Of a stretch of DNA of 64,000 bases, positions 16,447 through 24,731 are shown in pieces. Positions within the stretch are counted from its first letter, which is position 1. Each line of letters opens with the position of its first letter. The stretch is from Bacteroidales bacterium (GTDB lineage: Bacteria; Bacteroidota; Bacteroidia; Bacteroidales; UBA932). The stretch is taken from positions 1-64,000 of the forward strand of contig JAKSJO010000006.1 of the NCBI GenBank assembly GCA_024398125.1, written 5' to 3'. The translations under genes were made by a program, and so were the position numbers. The notes under the pieces were generated by a model, which was not told the origin of the DNA, ran no database searches, and saw nothing but the letters and a program-made list of their open reading frames with translations.

Positions 16447-16923
16447 ATGGATAGTCAGTTAGATACGCAGCAACAGTTTCCTCTCGATCCCGAGAAGATC
16501 TATTATTCGATGGACGAGTTGACGCTCGAAACCGAGGAAGGTCCCAAGACATACAGGATGGGGACCTGGCTGAACACCGACCCTGTCCGTATCCACAGGA
16601 TGATCATCCGTGACAAGACCCTTCAGGTAGACCAGACTGAAGTGCTCGCACCTCTCGTGAGCAAACTCCGCAGGGCCGATCCAGAGTACTACAAACGCTT
16701 CATGGGCCTCAATCTCGTTGTCGACTATCCGGGATACAGCACCGGCATCAAAGCATCGATCCCTTTCGAGAATGACCCTATCGGTTTCTACAAGTGGTGG
16801 CGCAAGGGCAAGCACGAAGACAAGGTTCATCTTTCACTCGGCAACCAGATCCGTCTGTTCCAGAAGGTTGCGATGATGGACCGCAAGGTCATGCTGAAGA
16901 AGGACCTCGACATACTCCGCTAA
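16447..16923 (+). CDS. Hypothetical protein (158 aa)
   Basis: Not recognised as a named family. No signal peptide or membrane segment. Visible features are a short acidic N-terminus, YRMGTWLNTDPVRIHRMIIRDKTLQVDQTEV, a basic patch KLRRADPEYYKRFMG, and FYKWWRKGKHEDKVHLSL. Its placement three bases before the S4/RluA synthase gene suggests co-expression with that RNA-modifying enzyme. The message appears to be leaderless or nearly so (promoter at 16432-16439). Confidence 0.7.
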   Translation: MDSQLDTQQQFPLDPEKIYYSMDELTLETEEGPKTYRMGTWLNTDPVRIHRMIIRDKTLQVDQTEVLAPLVSKLRRADPEYYKRFMGLNLVVDYPGYSTGIKASIPFENDPIGFYKWWRKGKHEDKVHLSLGNQIRLFQKVAMMDRKVMLKKDLDILR

Positions 16924-16926
16924 GAA

Positions 16927-17883
16927 ATGAAGTACCAAGTCAAGCATAAGGCAGCCCTTTTGAGCTACCTCTATGAGATATTCCCCGATACCAGCCGAAC
17001 AGGCGTAAAAGAAATGCTTTCCACTGGACGCATTGCCGTCAACGGAACCAGAACAAAGGCATTCAACCTTGAACTGAATCCAGGAGATTGCATTGAGCTT
17101 CTTACAAAGGGCGCATCAATCGGCGCCAGCATGAAGGACAGCGCAACCGGCAAGGTCAAGAAGCAGGGTGTGGACATCCTGTTCGAAGACGAGCACATCA
17201 TGGTCGTCCTTAAAGCTCCAGGACTGTCTACCAGCGCTCCTACCAAGGATGGCAGGCACATTCCTGCCAATGTCTGCGGAATTCTCAACGAATACGTCCG
17301 CACCACCCGCAAGGCTGGGATAAAGGCAGGCACAGGCGACTGGAAAGCGCCGAAGAGAGTCTATACCCTGAACAGACTGGATCCTAACGCGAGCGGACTT
17401 CTCCTTATCGCAAAAGATGAGCGTACACGAGATATCATAATGAGCCGATGGGACAGCATCATTCTCGAGAACAGGGTAACCGCTCTTCTGGAAGGACACG
17501 TCGAGGAAGAGCATGGCAGCATCACCACCTGGATCAGCGAGGACGAGAAGACCGGACGGGTATTTTCAGGGACAGAAGAGAAAGACGGAGGTCTCAAGGC
17601 CGTTACACGCTGGAGCGTCATCACACGAGGCCGCAAGCACACCCTTGTGGAGTTTGAGCCTGAGACATCCCGCCGCCATCAGCTTCGCATCCATGCCGCA
17701 ATAGATATGGGACACCCTATCGTCGGAGACACACGATACGGCTCTACGCTTGCATTCCGCGGCCGTCTTGCGCTGCATGGAGGCATTCTTGTCTTCCGCA
17801 ACCCTTACAGCAATGACATACAGCGCTTCCGCATACCTGTTCCGGCCGAGATGCTGAAGGATTCAATCAAGAAAGACGAATAA
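16927..17883 (+). CDS. S4-domain RluA-family pseudouridine synthase
   Basis: 318 residues. Residues 1-60 form an S4 RNA-binding domain (LYEIFPDTSRTGVKEMLSTGRIAVNG). The catalytic domain follows: HIMVVLKAPGLST, YTLNRLDPNASGLLLIAKD with the catalytic Asp, ETSRRHQLRIHAA and GHPIVGDTRYGS. It converts uridine to pseudouridine in structured RNA. In motif II the usual His of HRLD is Asn (NRLD) and Thr-Ser-Gly is Ala-Ser-Gly, a divergent active-site loop though Arg and Asp are kept. Three bases downstream of the 158-aa gene and three bases upstream of the CNNM-type gene. Confidence 0.9.
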   Translation: MKYQVKHKAALLSYLYEIFPDTSRTGVKEMLSTGRIAVNGTRTKAFNLELNPGDCIELLTKGASIGASMKDSATGKVKKQGVDILFEDEHIMVVLKAPGLSTSAPTKDGRHIPANVCGILNEYVRTTRKAGIKAGTGDWKAPKRVYTLNRLDPNASGLLLIAKDERTRDIIMSRWDSIILENRVTALLEGHVEEEHGSITTWISEDEKTGRVFSGTEEKDGGLKAVTRWSVITRGRKHTLVEFEPETSRRHQLRIHAAIDMGHPIVGDTRYGSTLAFRGRLALHGGILVFRNPYSNDIQRFRIPVPAEMLKDSIKKDE

Positions 17884-17886
17884 GCC

Positions 17887-18966
17887 ATGGGATTGCTGCT
17901 TCTATTCCTTCTTTTCGCGGTCGTGACATCGTTCGTGTGCTCGATACTTGAGTCCGTTCTGATGTCGACTCCCCTTTCATTCATCACCATGAAGGAGGAT
18001 GAAGGCTACAAGCCCGCGACCTTATTCAAGAAATACAAGACGGAGATCGACCGTCCTATTGCCGCAATCCTCTCGCTGAATACCATTGCCAATACCATAG
18101 GCGCAGCAGGCGTTGGCCGCCAGGCAACGATGGTGTTTGGAAGCGAATGGTTCGGAGCCGTTTCCGCCATCACTACCCTGCTGATTCTTATTTTCTCCGA
18201 AATCATACCGAAGACCATTGGCACGACCTACTGGCGCAACCTAATGGGCATTGCGGCCAGAGTCATCAGGATACTTATCATAATAATGTATCCATGTGTA
18301 TGGCTGGTCGAGTACATCACCCGTCTCATCGAGCCGAAGAACAAGGAGGCAGCCGTGAGCCGCGAAGAGGTTTCCGCAATGGCAGACCTTGCCGAGGAAG
18401 AAGGTGTCTTTGAGGAGAGCGAGAACAAGGTCATCCAGAATCTTCTCAACCTTGACGAGATTTATGCCTACGACGCAATGACACCACGTGTCGTTTCGGC
18501 CATTGCCAAGGAGAACATGACCCTCAGGGAGTTCTACAAGATGGATGAATATCTCCATCATTCCCGAATTCCTGTATACGCGGACTCCCCTGAATACATC
18601 ACCGGCTACATTCTTCGCAGCGAGGCGCTCGAGCTTCTGGCGGCGGACAAGTTCGACGTCAAGCTTAAGAACATCAGACGCGACATCGTCTATTTCAACG
18701 AAGACACTCCTCTCAGCACCATCTGGGAGTCCCTTCAGGCAAGCAAGGAGCAGATTACAGCCATCATCGATGACTACGGCTGCTTCCAGGGAATTCTCAG
18801 CCTTGAAGATGTACTCGAAACCATCCTCGGTTCAGAGATCGTTGACGAAGACGACCTCGTGAGCGACATGCAGCAGTATGCACGCGAACGCTGGCACAGC
18901 CGCCTGCGCAAGGCTGGCAAGCCTGTTCCCCAGGAAACCACTACCCCACAGGATAGCGAAGAATAA
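17887..18966 (+). CDS. CNNM/HlyC-type membrane protein (DUF21 plus paired CBS domains)
   Basis: 359 residues. An N-terminal DUF21 domain has about four membrane segments (LLLLFLLFAVVTSFVCSILESVL; AAILSLNTIANTIGAAGVG; ITTLLILIFSEIIPKTIGTTYW), followed by two CBS domains from about residue 190 (DAMTPRVVSAIA ... AIIDDYGCFQGILSLEDVLETILGSEIVDEDD). Proteins of this type transport or sense Mg2+/Co2+ or other divalent ions. The C-terminal CorC/HlyC transporter-associated domain of longer members is absent. It overlaps or abuts its neighbours: three bases after the pseudouridine synthase gene and one base before the beta-lactamase-like gene. Confidence 0.9.
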   Translation: MGLLLLFLLFAVVTSFVCSILESVLMSTPLSFITMKEDEGYKPATLFKKYKTEIDRPIAAILSLNTIANTIGAAGVGRQATMVFGSEWFGAVSAITTLLILIFSEIIPKTIGTTYWRNLMGIAARVIRILIIIMYPCVWLVEYITRLIEPKNKEAAVSREEVSAMADLAEEEGVFEESENKVIQNLLNLDEIYAYDAMTPRVVSAIAKENMTLREFYKMDEYLHHSRIPVYADSPEYITGYILRSEALELLAADKFDVKLKNIRRDIVYFNEDTPLSTIWESLQASKEQITAIIDDYGCFQGILSLEDVLETILGSEIVDEDDLVSDMQQYARERWHSRLRKAGKPVPQETTTPQDSEE

Positions 18967-18967
18967 A

Positions 18968-20110
18968 ATGCGTAGATTCATGACAGCGGTCATCGCAGCC
19001 ACAGTCGCATTCGCCTCATGCGGCAACGTTTCCAACATGTATTCCGAAGCGAACAAAAGACTTGACGAAATCTGTAACGGACTGTTCCCTTGCGGGGAGC
19101 CTGGCGCAGCCGTCCTGATTCTGAAGGGCGACGATGTCATCTTCGAGAGCTGCTACGGCATCGCCGACATGGAAACAAAGGTTGCAATAGATGGAGACAG
19201 CTTCTTCAACATTGCCTCAGTCAGCAAGCAGTTCACGGCGACTGCAGTGATGCAGCTTGCGGAGCGGGGCCTTCTCAGTCTTGATGACTGTGTTGCAAAG
19301 TTTCACCCTGAGTACAAGGCGGAGTTCTGGAAAAACATTACTCTGAGGCATCTGCTGTCCCATTCTTCCGGCGTTCCCGACGGACGCGGATATCTGACCC
19401 GCGAGGAAAAGATACGTGGAGACGAGGCTTTGGCGTTGGAGTTTCTCCCCGGGCTGGACCATCTGAACTTCGAGCCGGGCAGCAACTATGAATATATAAA
19501 CCCGACATTCGTCCTTCTTGGCGACATCGTGGAAAAAGTCAGCGGGATGGCGTTCACCGACTATGTAAGAAAGAACATCTTCGACCCGGCGGGCATGGAG
19601 AAGACCCTTTATTTCACTCCTGACGCGGACATTCCGAACATGACGCATGGGTATGAGTATGCCGACGTCGAGGACATGCCTGAGGAGCGCACTGCCGGAA
19701 ACGCACCTGAAGTCAAAAACTGGTACGAATATGACTATGGCGAGGAAACATTCTTCGCAACCAGACCGGATGGTGGAATATATACATCGGTCCACGAGTT
19801 CGTGAAATGGGAAAAGGCCATCCGTGCATGCAGCGTCCTTGGCAGCTTCGAGGAAGCGCACACGCCTCATACCAAGGTTAGCGGCAGCCCTTTCAGTGAC
19901 TACCAGAACCGACCTGGCACATGGTACGGATACGGATGGTTCATCGAACCGGACAAAGGATGCATCTACCATACCGGAGATAATGGTGGATACAAGATAC
20001 TGGCTGCGCGCTACCCTGCTTCGGATGCACTTGTCCTTGTATTCTCGAACAGGGCTGATTGGGACAGGAACGAGCTCAAGCTCCGAATCGAGGAACTGTA
20101 TGGTTTCTAG
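18968..20110 (+). CDS. Class C beta-lactamase-like serine hydrolase, lipoprotein
   Basis: 380 residues from the ATG at 18968, with a lipoprotein signal ending AFASCGN. Serine-hydrolase motifs are complete: SxxK as SVSKQ (about residue 80), YxN as YEYINPT, and HTG in YHTGDNGG in the KTG position. These enzymes act on peptidoglycan peptides, esters or D-amino-acid peptides; resistance activity should not be assumed, since the third motif is HTG and many envelope homologues are esterases or peptidases. An upstream in-frame ATG (18878) would overlap the CNNM gene and destroy the signal peptide. Confidence 0.9.
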   Translation: MRRFMTAVIAATVAFASCGNVSNMYSEANKRLDEICNGLFPCGEPGAAVLILKGDDVIFESCYGIADMETKVAIDGDSFFNIASVSKQFTATAVMQLAERGLLSLDDCVAKFHPEYKAEFWKNITLRHLLSHSSGVPDGRGYLTREEKIRGDEALALEFLPGLDHLNFEPGSNYEYINPTFVLLGDIVEKVSGMAFTDYVRKNIFDPAGMEKTLYFTPDADIPNMTHGYEYADVEDMPEERTAGNAPEVKNWYEYDYGEETFFATRPDGGIYTSVHEFVKWEKAIRACSVLGSFEEAHTPHTKVSGSPFSDYQNRPGTWYGYGWFIEPDKGCIYHTGDNGGYKILAARYPASDALVLVFSNRADWDRNELKLRIEELYGF

Positions 20111-20190
20111 TTTAAACGATTCAATATCAATTGCTGGAAACTTGTTGAAAAGTCTTTGAAAAAAATCTTCACGAATTCATTTCTTTCTCT

Positions 20191-20198
20191 TATTTTTG
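20191..20198 (+). promoter_or_regulatory. -7 promoter element (TATTTTTG) for the PurF-like gene
   Basis: Exact TAnnTTTG match 29 bases before the ATG at 20227. A perfect palindrome (20202-20216) begins at the expected transcription start. Confidence 0.65.
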
Positions 20199-20201
20199 CC
20201 C

Positions 20202-20216
20202 CCGTTTTTAAAACGG
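20202..20216. promoter_or_regulatory. Palindrome at the transcription start, possible operator
   Basis: CCGTTTT-T-AAAACGG, seven-base perfect arms around one base, lying where RNA polymerase should start. Operator function is inferred from position only. Confidence 0.3.
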
Positions 20217-20226
20217 ACTCAACAAT

Positions 20227-21636
20227 ATGGGCGGATTTTTCGGCACAATTTCAAAGCAGGACTGCGTCAAGGATGTGTTTTACGGCACTGACTATCATTC
20301 CCACCTCGGAACCCGACGCGCCGGCATGGCCACCTACAGCAAGGAGAACGGCTTTTCACGCAGTATTCACAATCTGGAAAAATCCTACTTCCGAACCAAG
20401 TTCGAGAATGAGCTGGACAAGTTCAGTGGAAAGGCAGGAATCGGAGTCATCAGCGACAACGACGCACAGCCTATCGTTCTCAACAGCCATCTCGGCAAGT
20501 TCGCAATCGTCACAGTAGCCAAGATTGCCAATATCAAGGAACTTGAGCAGGATCTTCTCGACAGGAAGATGCACTTCTCGGAAATGAGTGCGAACAGGAC
20601 CAATCCGACTGAGCTCATCGCACTTCTGATCGTTCAGGGGCAGACCTTCGAGGAAGGAATCGAACTGGTTTACAGCAAGGTCAAGGGTTCATGTTCAATG
20701 CTCATTCTGACCGAAGACGGACTTATCGCTGCCCGCGACAAGTGGGGTCGCACCCCTATCGTCATCGGCAAGAAGGAAGGCGCTTACGCAGCAGCCAGCG
20801 AGACAGCCAGCTTCCCTAACCTTGACTATGAGATTGAGAGATATGTCGGTCCTGGAGAAATCCTCAAGATCACCGAAGACGGCATCGAGCAACTTAGAGC
20901 TCCTGAGAAGAAGATGCAGATATGTTCGTTCCTCTGGGTATATTACGGCTTTCCTACCAGCAGCTATGAGGATCACAACGTCGAGGACGTCCGTTTCAAG
21001 AGCGGATTCCAGATGGGCAAGACTGACGATACAGAAGTAGATTGCGTCTGCGGTATTCCTGATTCAGGTGTCGGCATGGCGTTCGGTTACTCAGCCGGAA
21101 AGGGTGTTCCTTACCGCAGGGCGATTGCGAAGTACACCCCTACCTGGCCACGCAGCTTCACCCCTGCCAACCAGAGCAACCGCGACCTCGTTGCCCGCAT
21201 GAAGCTCATCCCTAACAAGACCATGCTGAAGGACAAGAAAGTCCTTTTCTGCGACGATTCCATCGTACGTGGAACCCAGCTCAGGGACAATGTGAGGGGT
21301 CTCTACGACCTCGGAGCAAAGGAAATCCATATGCGTATCGCATGCCCTCCGCTTATCTACAGCTGTCCTTTCATCGGATTTACCAGCAGCAAGAGCGACA
21401 TGGAGCTCATCACCCGTCGTCTTATCCAGAAGTACGAAGGCGATCCGGACAAGAATCTGGCTGCTTACGCCACAACCGGCACTCCTGAGTACAACAGACT
21501 TGTGAAGGGCATCTGCGAAGAGCTCGGCATGGACACTCTCAAGTTCAACACAATCGAGACTCTCGTAGAGTCGATCGGACTTCCAAAATGTCAGGTCTGC
21601 ACCCATTGTTTTGACGGAACTGGAGAGAACTATTAA
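20227..21636 (+). CDS. Amidophosphoribosyltransferase-like protein (PurF family) lacking the N-terminal Cys
   Basis: 469 residues. The N-terminal half has the Ntn glutaminase fold (GTDYHSHLGTRRAGMATYS, GKAGIGVISDNDAQP, ARDKWGRTPIVIGKKEGAYAAASET); the C-terminal half is a type I phosphoribosyltransferase with the PRPP motif VLFCDDSIVRGTQ near residue 339. PurF catalyses PRPP + Gln to phosphoribosylamine, but its nucleophile is Cys directly after Met (MCG...). Here the protein begins MGGFFGT, so the glutaminase nucleophile is missing. The C-terminus carries a Cys-rich end (KCQVCTHCFDG). I recall similar forms in other Bacteroidetes. Function is probably ammonia-dependent or altered; not proven. 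Confidence 0.8.
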   Translation: MGGFFGTISKQDCVKDVFYGTDYHSHLGTRRAGMATYSKENGFSRSIHNLEKSYFRTKFENELDKFSGKAGIGVISDNDAQPIVLNSHLGKFAIVTVAKIANIKELEQDLLDRKMHFSEMSANRTNPTELIALLIVQGQTFEEGIELVYSKVKGSCSMLILTEDGLIAARDKWGRTPIVIGKKEGAYAAASETASFPNLDYEIERYVGPGEILKITEDGIEQLRAPEKKMQICSFLWVYYGFPTSSYEDHNVEDVRFKSGFQMGKTDDTEVDCVCGIPDSGVGMAFGYSAGKGVPYRRAIAKYTPTWPRSFTPANQSNRDLVARMKLIPNKTMLKDKKVLFCDDSIVRGTQLRDNVRGLYDLGAKEIHMRIACPPLIYSCPFIGFTSSKSDMELITRRLIQKYEGDPDKNLAAYATTGTPEYNRLVKGICEELGMDTLKFNTIETLVESIGLPKCQVCTHCFDGTGENY

Positions 21637-21666
21637 TCTTACCGTTAGATTATTAAATATTTTTAT

Positions 21667-21674
21667 TATATTTG
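21667..21674 (+). promoter_or_regulatory. -7 promoter element (TATATTTG) for lysC-dapB-dapA
   Basis: Exact TAnnTTTG match directly followed by an 11-bp hairpin. The lysC start codon is 88 bases downstream. Confidence 0.55.
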
Positions 21675-21675
21675 C

Positions 21676-21707
21676 AAAGCCTAGGATTATCCTAGGCTTT
21701 ATTGTTT
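21676..21707 (+). terminator. Hairpin with T-rich tail between the PurF-like gene and lysC
   Basis: Perfect 11-base-pair stem (AAAGCCTAGGA with TCCTAGGCTTT), loop TTA, followed by ATTGTTT. It may end the upstream gene, but because it starts within two bases of a -7 element it would also lie at the 5' end of the lysC message. Confidence 0.6.
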
Positions 21708-21762
21708 GTATACGGAGCTACCCCAATCCGGATTGCAAGGAACTTAACAACATTACAACCAG

Positions 21763-23103
21763 ATGATAATAATGAAATTCGGAGGCACATCCGTAGCTGA
21801 TGCTGCCGCCATGACCCGTTCGATCGGTATCGTCGAAGGCAAACTCAAGCAGAAACCTATCGTTGTCGTTTCTGCATGCGCAAAGGTTACTGACAGCCTT
21901 TACGGAATCCTGGAGCTTGTTGCTGCAGGAAATAAAGAAGAGGCTCTCAAGATTACCGAAGGACTCAAACAGCGTCACCTTACCACCGCCGAGGAACTTG
22001 GAGCAGGAGAAGAAGGCGCTGCAGTAGTTGTTGCACGCACTTCATGGATGGCCGATTTCATTGAGAAACATAGCGGTTCACCAGTATCCGACATGGACAA
22101 GGCTCACTTCATCAGCATGGGTGAGTATATGTCATCCGGCATCATGTGCCATGGCATGAACGCACGCGGCATCAGGACAACCTGGCTGGACGCACGCAGA
22201 ATGGTCATCACCGACTCTGAGCACATGTGCGGAACTCCTGACATGGAGAAGCTTGCCGTTGCCACCAAGGCAGTGATCGATGCTGAATATACTGACGTTG
22301 ACGCAGTGATTACCCAGGGATTCATCGGATCTACCGCAGAAGGAGAGCCTTCGATCCTCGGTCGTGGCGGTTCTGACTATTCTGCATCGCTCATCGGAGC
22401 AGCAGTCGACGCTGCCCGTATCGAAATCTGGACCGATGTTGACGGCGTCCGTACTGCAGATCCCCGTATCGTCGAGAACACTGTCGGCATCTCAAAGCTT
22501 TCTTATGAAGAGGCTGCCGAACTCGCCTACCTCGGAGCAAAGGTACTCCATCCTCTCACCATGGAGCCGGCAGTTCCAAAGAGCATTCCTCTGTTCGTCC
22601 TCAACTCGATGAACCCAAGTTCCGAAGGCACAGCAGTGATGAGCAAGAGCTGCATCTTCGACGGCGTGAAGAGCATCTCATACAAGGAGAGCATCAAGGT
22701 TATCAGCATTTACTCCCTTAAGATGATCGATACTCCGGGATTCATGATGAAGGTATTCAGCGTATTCGCAAATGACGGCGTGTCTGTCGACCTTATCAGT
22801 TCATCAGAGGCCAGCATCACTGTCACCGTCGACAAGAACCAGAAGATCGACAAGGTTGTCGAGGACCTCAGCGCTTTCGCTACAGTCAAGGTCAACGACG
22901 ACAAGTCCCAGATCTCGCTCGTCGGCAAGAACATCATCGGCGTGCGCGGCCTGCTCAGCAAGACTTTCGGCGCACTCGTCGATCACAAGATCTACATGAT
23001 ATCACAGGGCGCGACCTACCTCAACCTGAGTGTAGTCGTTGACCGTCCTGAACTCAGAACAGCACTTTGCCGCCTGCACAAGGCATTCTTTGAAGAAAAA
23101 TAA
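21763..23103 (+). CDS. lysC: Monofunctional aspartate kinase
   Basis: 446 residues: N-terminal amino-acid kinase domain with MKFGGTSVADA, VVVSACAKVTDSL, the FIGSTAEGEPSILGRGGSDYSASLI block and EIWTDVDGVRTADPRI, and C-terminal paired ACT domains from about 310 (YSLKMIDTPGFMMKVFSVFANDGVSVDLISSSEASITVTVD). It phosphorylates L-aspartate, the first step to lysine, threonine and methionine; the ACT domains predict feedback control by an end product. There is no homoserine dehydrogenase fusion. Five bases separate it from dapB, so it belongs to a lysine operon. An alternative start is the Met three codons inside (21772). Confidence 0.96.
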   Translation: MIIMKFGGTSVADAAAMTRSIGIVEGKLKQKPIVVVSACAKVTDSLYGILELVAAGNKEEALKITEGLKQRHLTTAEELGAGEEGAAVVVARTSWMADFIEKHSGSPVSDMDKAHFISMGEYMSSGIMCHGMNARGIRTTWLDARRMVITDSEHMCGTPDMEKLAVATKAVIDAEYTDVDAVITQGFIGSTAEGEPSILGRGGSDYSASLIGAAVDAARIEIWTDVDGVRTADPRIVENTVGISKLSYEEAAELAYLGAKVLHPLTMEPAVPKSIPLFVLNSMNPSSEGTAVMSKSCIFDGVKSISYKESIKVISIYSLKMIDTPGFMMKVFSVFANDGVSVDLISSSEASITVTVDKNQKIDKVVEDLSAFATVKVNDDKSQISLVGKNIIGVRGLLSKTFGALVDHKIYMISQGATYLNLSVVVDRPELRTALCRLHKAFFEEK

Positions 23104-23108
23104 AGACC

Positions 23109-23780
23109 ATGAAGATAATATTGAGCGGATACGGCCGCATGGGCCGCATGATAGAAGGAATACTCAACGAAAAAGGCATTGAGATTGTCGATCGCAGCGA
23201 AGACATCTGCGCAACCGATCCGGCTGTTGCAAAGGAATGCGTCTGCATCGACTTCACATTCCCTGAGTCTTTCAGAAAGAATTACAAGTTCCTTGCTGCC
23301 AACTTCAAGGCTGTAGTTCTTGGAACCACTGGCTGGTATGATATCAAGGACGAGATCTTCGCCGAGTTCGAGAAGCAGGGCACTCCACTTATCTGGGCTT
23401 CCAATTTCTCAATCGGCGTGAATGTGCTTTTCGCTGCCGTAGACAGGATTTCTTCACTCCTCGGCAAGACTGGTGGATATGATCCATATCTCGTAGAGAT
23501 GCACCACATCCACAAGCTTGACGCTCCTAGCGGAACAGGAGCTTCCCTTGGCCGCATCGTCGACGAGAACATGGGCGGCAAGGTCGAGATCCAGTCAGTA
23601 CGCTGCGGTGAGATTCCTGGAATCCACACAGTCGGATTCGAGGGACACGCCGACCGCATCACCATTACCCACGAGGCATTCTCACGCGAGGGATTTGCAC
23701 GCGGAGCTGTAGAGGCCGCCATCTATGCAGACAAGCTTGAGCCGGGCATCTACGAATTCAAGGATCTTATCCTCGGATAA
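23109..23780 (+). CDS. dapB: 4-hydroxy-tetrahydrodipicolinate reductase
   Basis: 223 residues, shorter than the E. coli enzyme (about 270), as usual for Bacteroidetes. N-terminal nucleotide motif ILSGYGRMGRMIE; VLGTTGW; SNFSIGVNVLF; and the signature MHHIHKLDAPSGTG near 131-144, holding the catalytic His and Lys and the substrate-binding SGT. It reduces the DapA product with NAD(P)H in the diaminopimelate/lysine pathway. Located between lysC and dapA, 22 bases before dapA. Confidence 0.96.
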   Translation: MKIILSGYGRMGRMIEGILNEKGIEIVDRSEDICATDPAVAKECVCIDFTFPESFRKNYKFLAANFKAVVLGTTGWYDIKDEIFAEFEKQGTPLIWASNFSIGVNVLFAAVDRISSLLGKTGGYDPYLVEMHHIHKLDAPSGTGASLGRIVDENMGGKVEIQSVRCGEIPGIHTVGFEGHADRITITHEAFSREGFARGAVEAAIYADKLEPGIYEFKDLILG

Positions 23781-23802
23781 TTGAAAACCATAGACCAATT
23801 AA

Positions 23803-24687
23803 ATGCACAACATTAATCTGAGCGGCTGCGGAACAGCCCTCGTAACCCCATTCAAGAACGGAGCTGTAGATTTTGACGCCTACCGTGAGCTCGTGCGCCG
23901 TCAGATTGCCGGAGGAATCGACTTCCTTGTCCCACTCGGAACAACAGCCGAGACACCTACCCTTACCGCAGACGAAAAGGTAGAGCTCTTCAAGGCGACA
24001 CGCGAAGAAGCTCCTGGAAAGATACTTGTCGCCGGTGTTGGAAGCAACTCCCTCCAGGGTACTCTCGCCAACATCGAGCTTCTCACTCCATACAGACCGG
24101 ACGCATGGCTGGTGGTAGTGCCATTCTACAACAAGCCTTCCCAGGAAGGCATCTACCAGTACTACAAGGCTGTTTCCGAGGCAACCGACATTCCTGTCCT
24201 CATGTACAACGTGCCTGGACGAACCGGCGTGAACATGGAGGCATCGACCTGTATCCGCCTTGCAAAGCTGCCCAATATCATCGGAGTCAAGGAGGCTTCA
24301 TCGCGTTACGGCCAGATCAGCGAGATCATCCGCGGCACTGAGAATGAAGACTTCCAGGTCCTCAGCGGAAATGACGGAGAGACACTCTCCCTCATGGCTA
24401 CCGGCGCAAAAGGCGTCATCAGCGTAGCTTCGAACGTCGCTCCGGAGCTTATGGTCGCTCTGACCGATGCCCTGACAGCATTCAACATCACCGAGGCCCG
24501 CAGATTGCACCATCTGCTCACTCCCCTTTTCAATGCATGCTTTGTAGAAAGTAACCCAACCCCTACAAAACTCGCACTTGAAATCATGGGATACTGTTCA
24601 AAGGACGTGAGATTGCCTCTTGTACCGGCATCCGAAAAGACAAAGGAACTCATGACCGACGTAATAAAAGAAATAGGAATCTGCTAG
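23803..24687 (+). CDS. dapA: 4-hydroxy-tetrahydrodipicolinate synthase
   Basis: 294 residues, a (beta/alpha)8 aldolase. Catalytic Tyr in VLMYNVPGRTG (about 135) and Schiff-base Lys in IIGVKEAS (about 163). The second-shell block reads LGTTAETPTLT rather than the Proteobacterial GTTGESAT. It condenses pyruvate with aspartate semialdehyde. The gene is the last of lysC-dapB-dapA; its TAG stop is at the apex of the terminator hairpin. Confidence 0.96.
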   Translation: MHNINLSGCGTALVTPFKNGAVDFDAYRELVRRQIAGGIDFLVPLGTTAETPTLTADEKVELFKATREEAPGKILVAGVGSNSLQGTLANIELLTPYRPDAWLVVVPFYNKPSQEGIYQYYKAVSEATDIPVLMYNVPGRTGVNMEASTCIRLAKLPNIIGVKEASSRYGQISEIIRGTENEDFQVLSGNDGETLSLMATGAKGVISVASNVAPELMVALTDALTAFNITEARRLHHLLTPLFNACFVESNPTPTKLALEIMGYCSKDVRLPLVPASEKTKELMTDVIKEIGIC

Positions 24688-24708
24688 CAGATTCCTATTT
24701 TTCTTTTA
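24671..24708 (+). terminator. Terminator overlapping the dapA stop codon
   Basis: A 30-base perfect palindrome (24671-24700, arms of 15) centred on the TAG stop, followed by an ATTTTTCTTTT tract. Confidence 0.85.
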
Positions 24709-24731
24709 CCATGTTATTATAGAGTGACTTA

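Noticed and set aside
18968..20110. Antibiotic-resistance beta-lactamase
   Set aside because: Third motif is HTG and many Bacteroidetes lipoproteins of this family are esterases or peptidases; there is no sequence basis for resistance.
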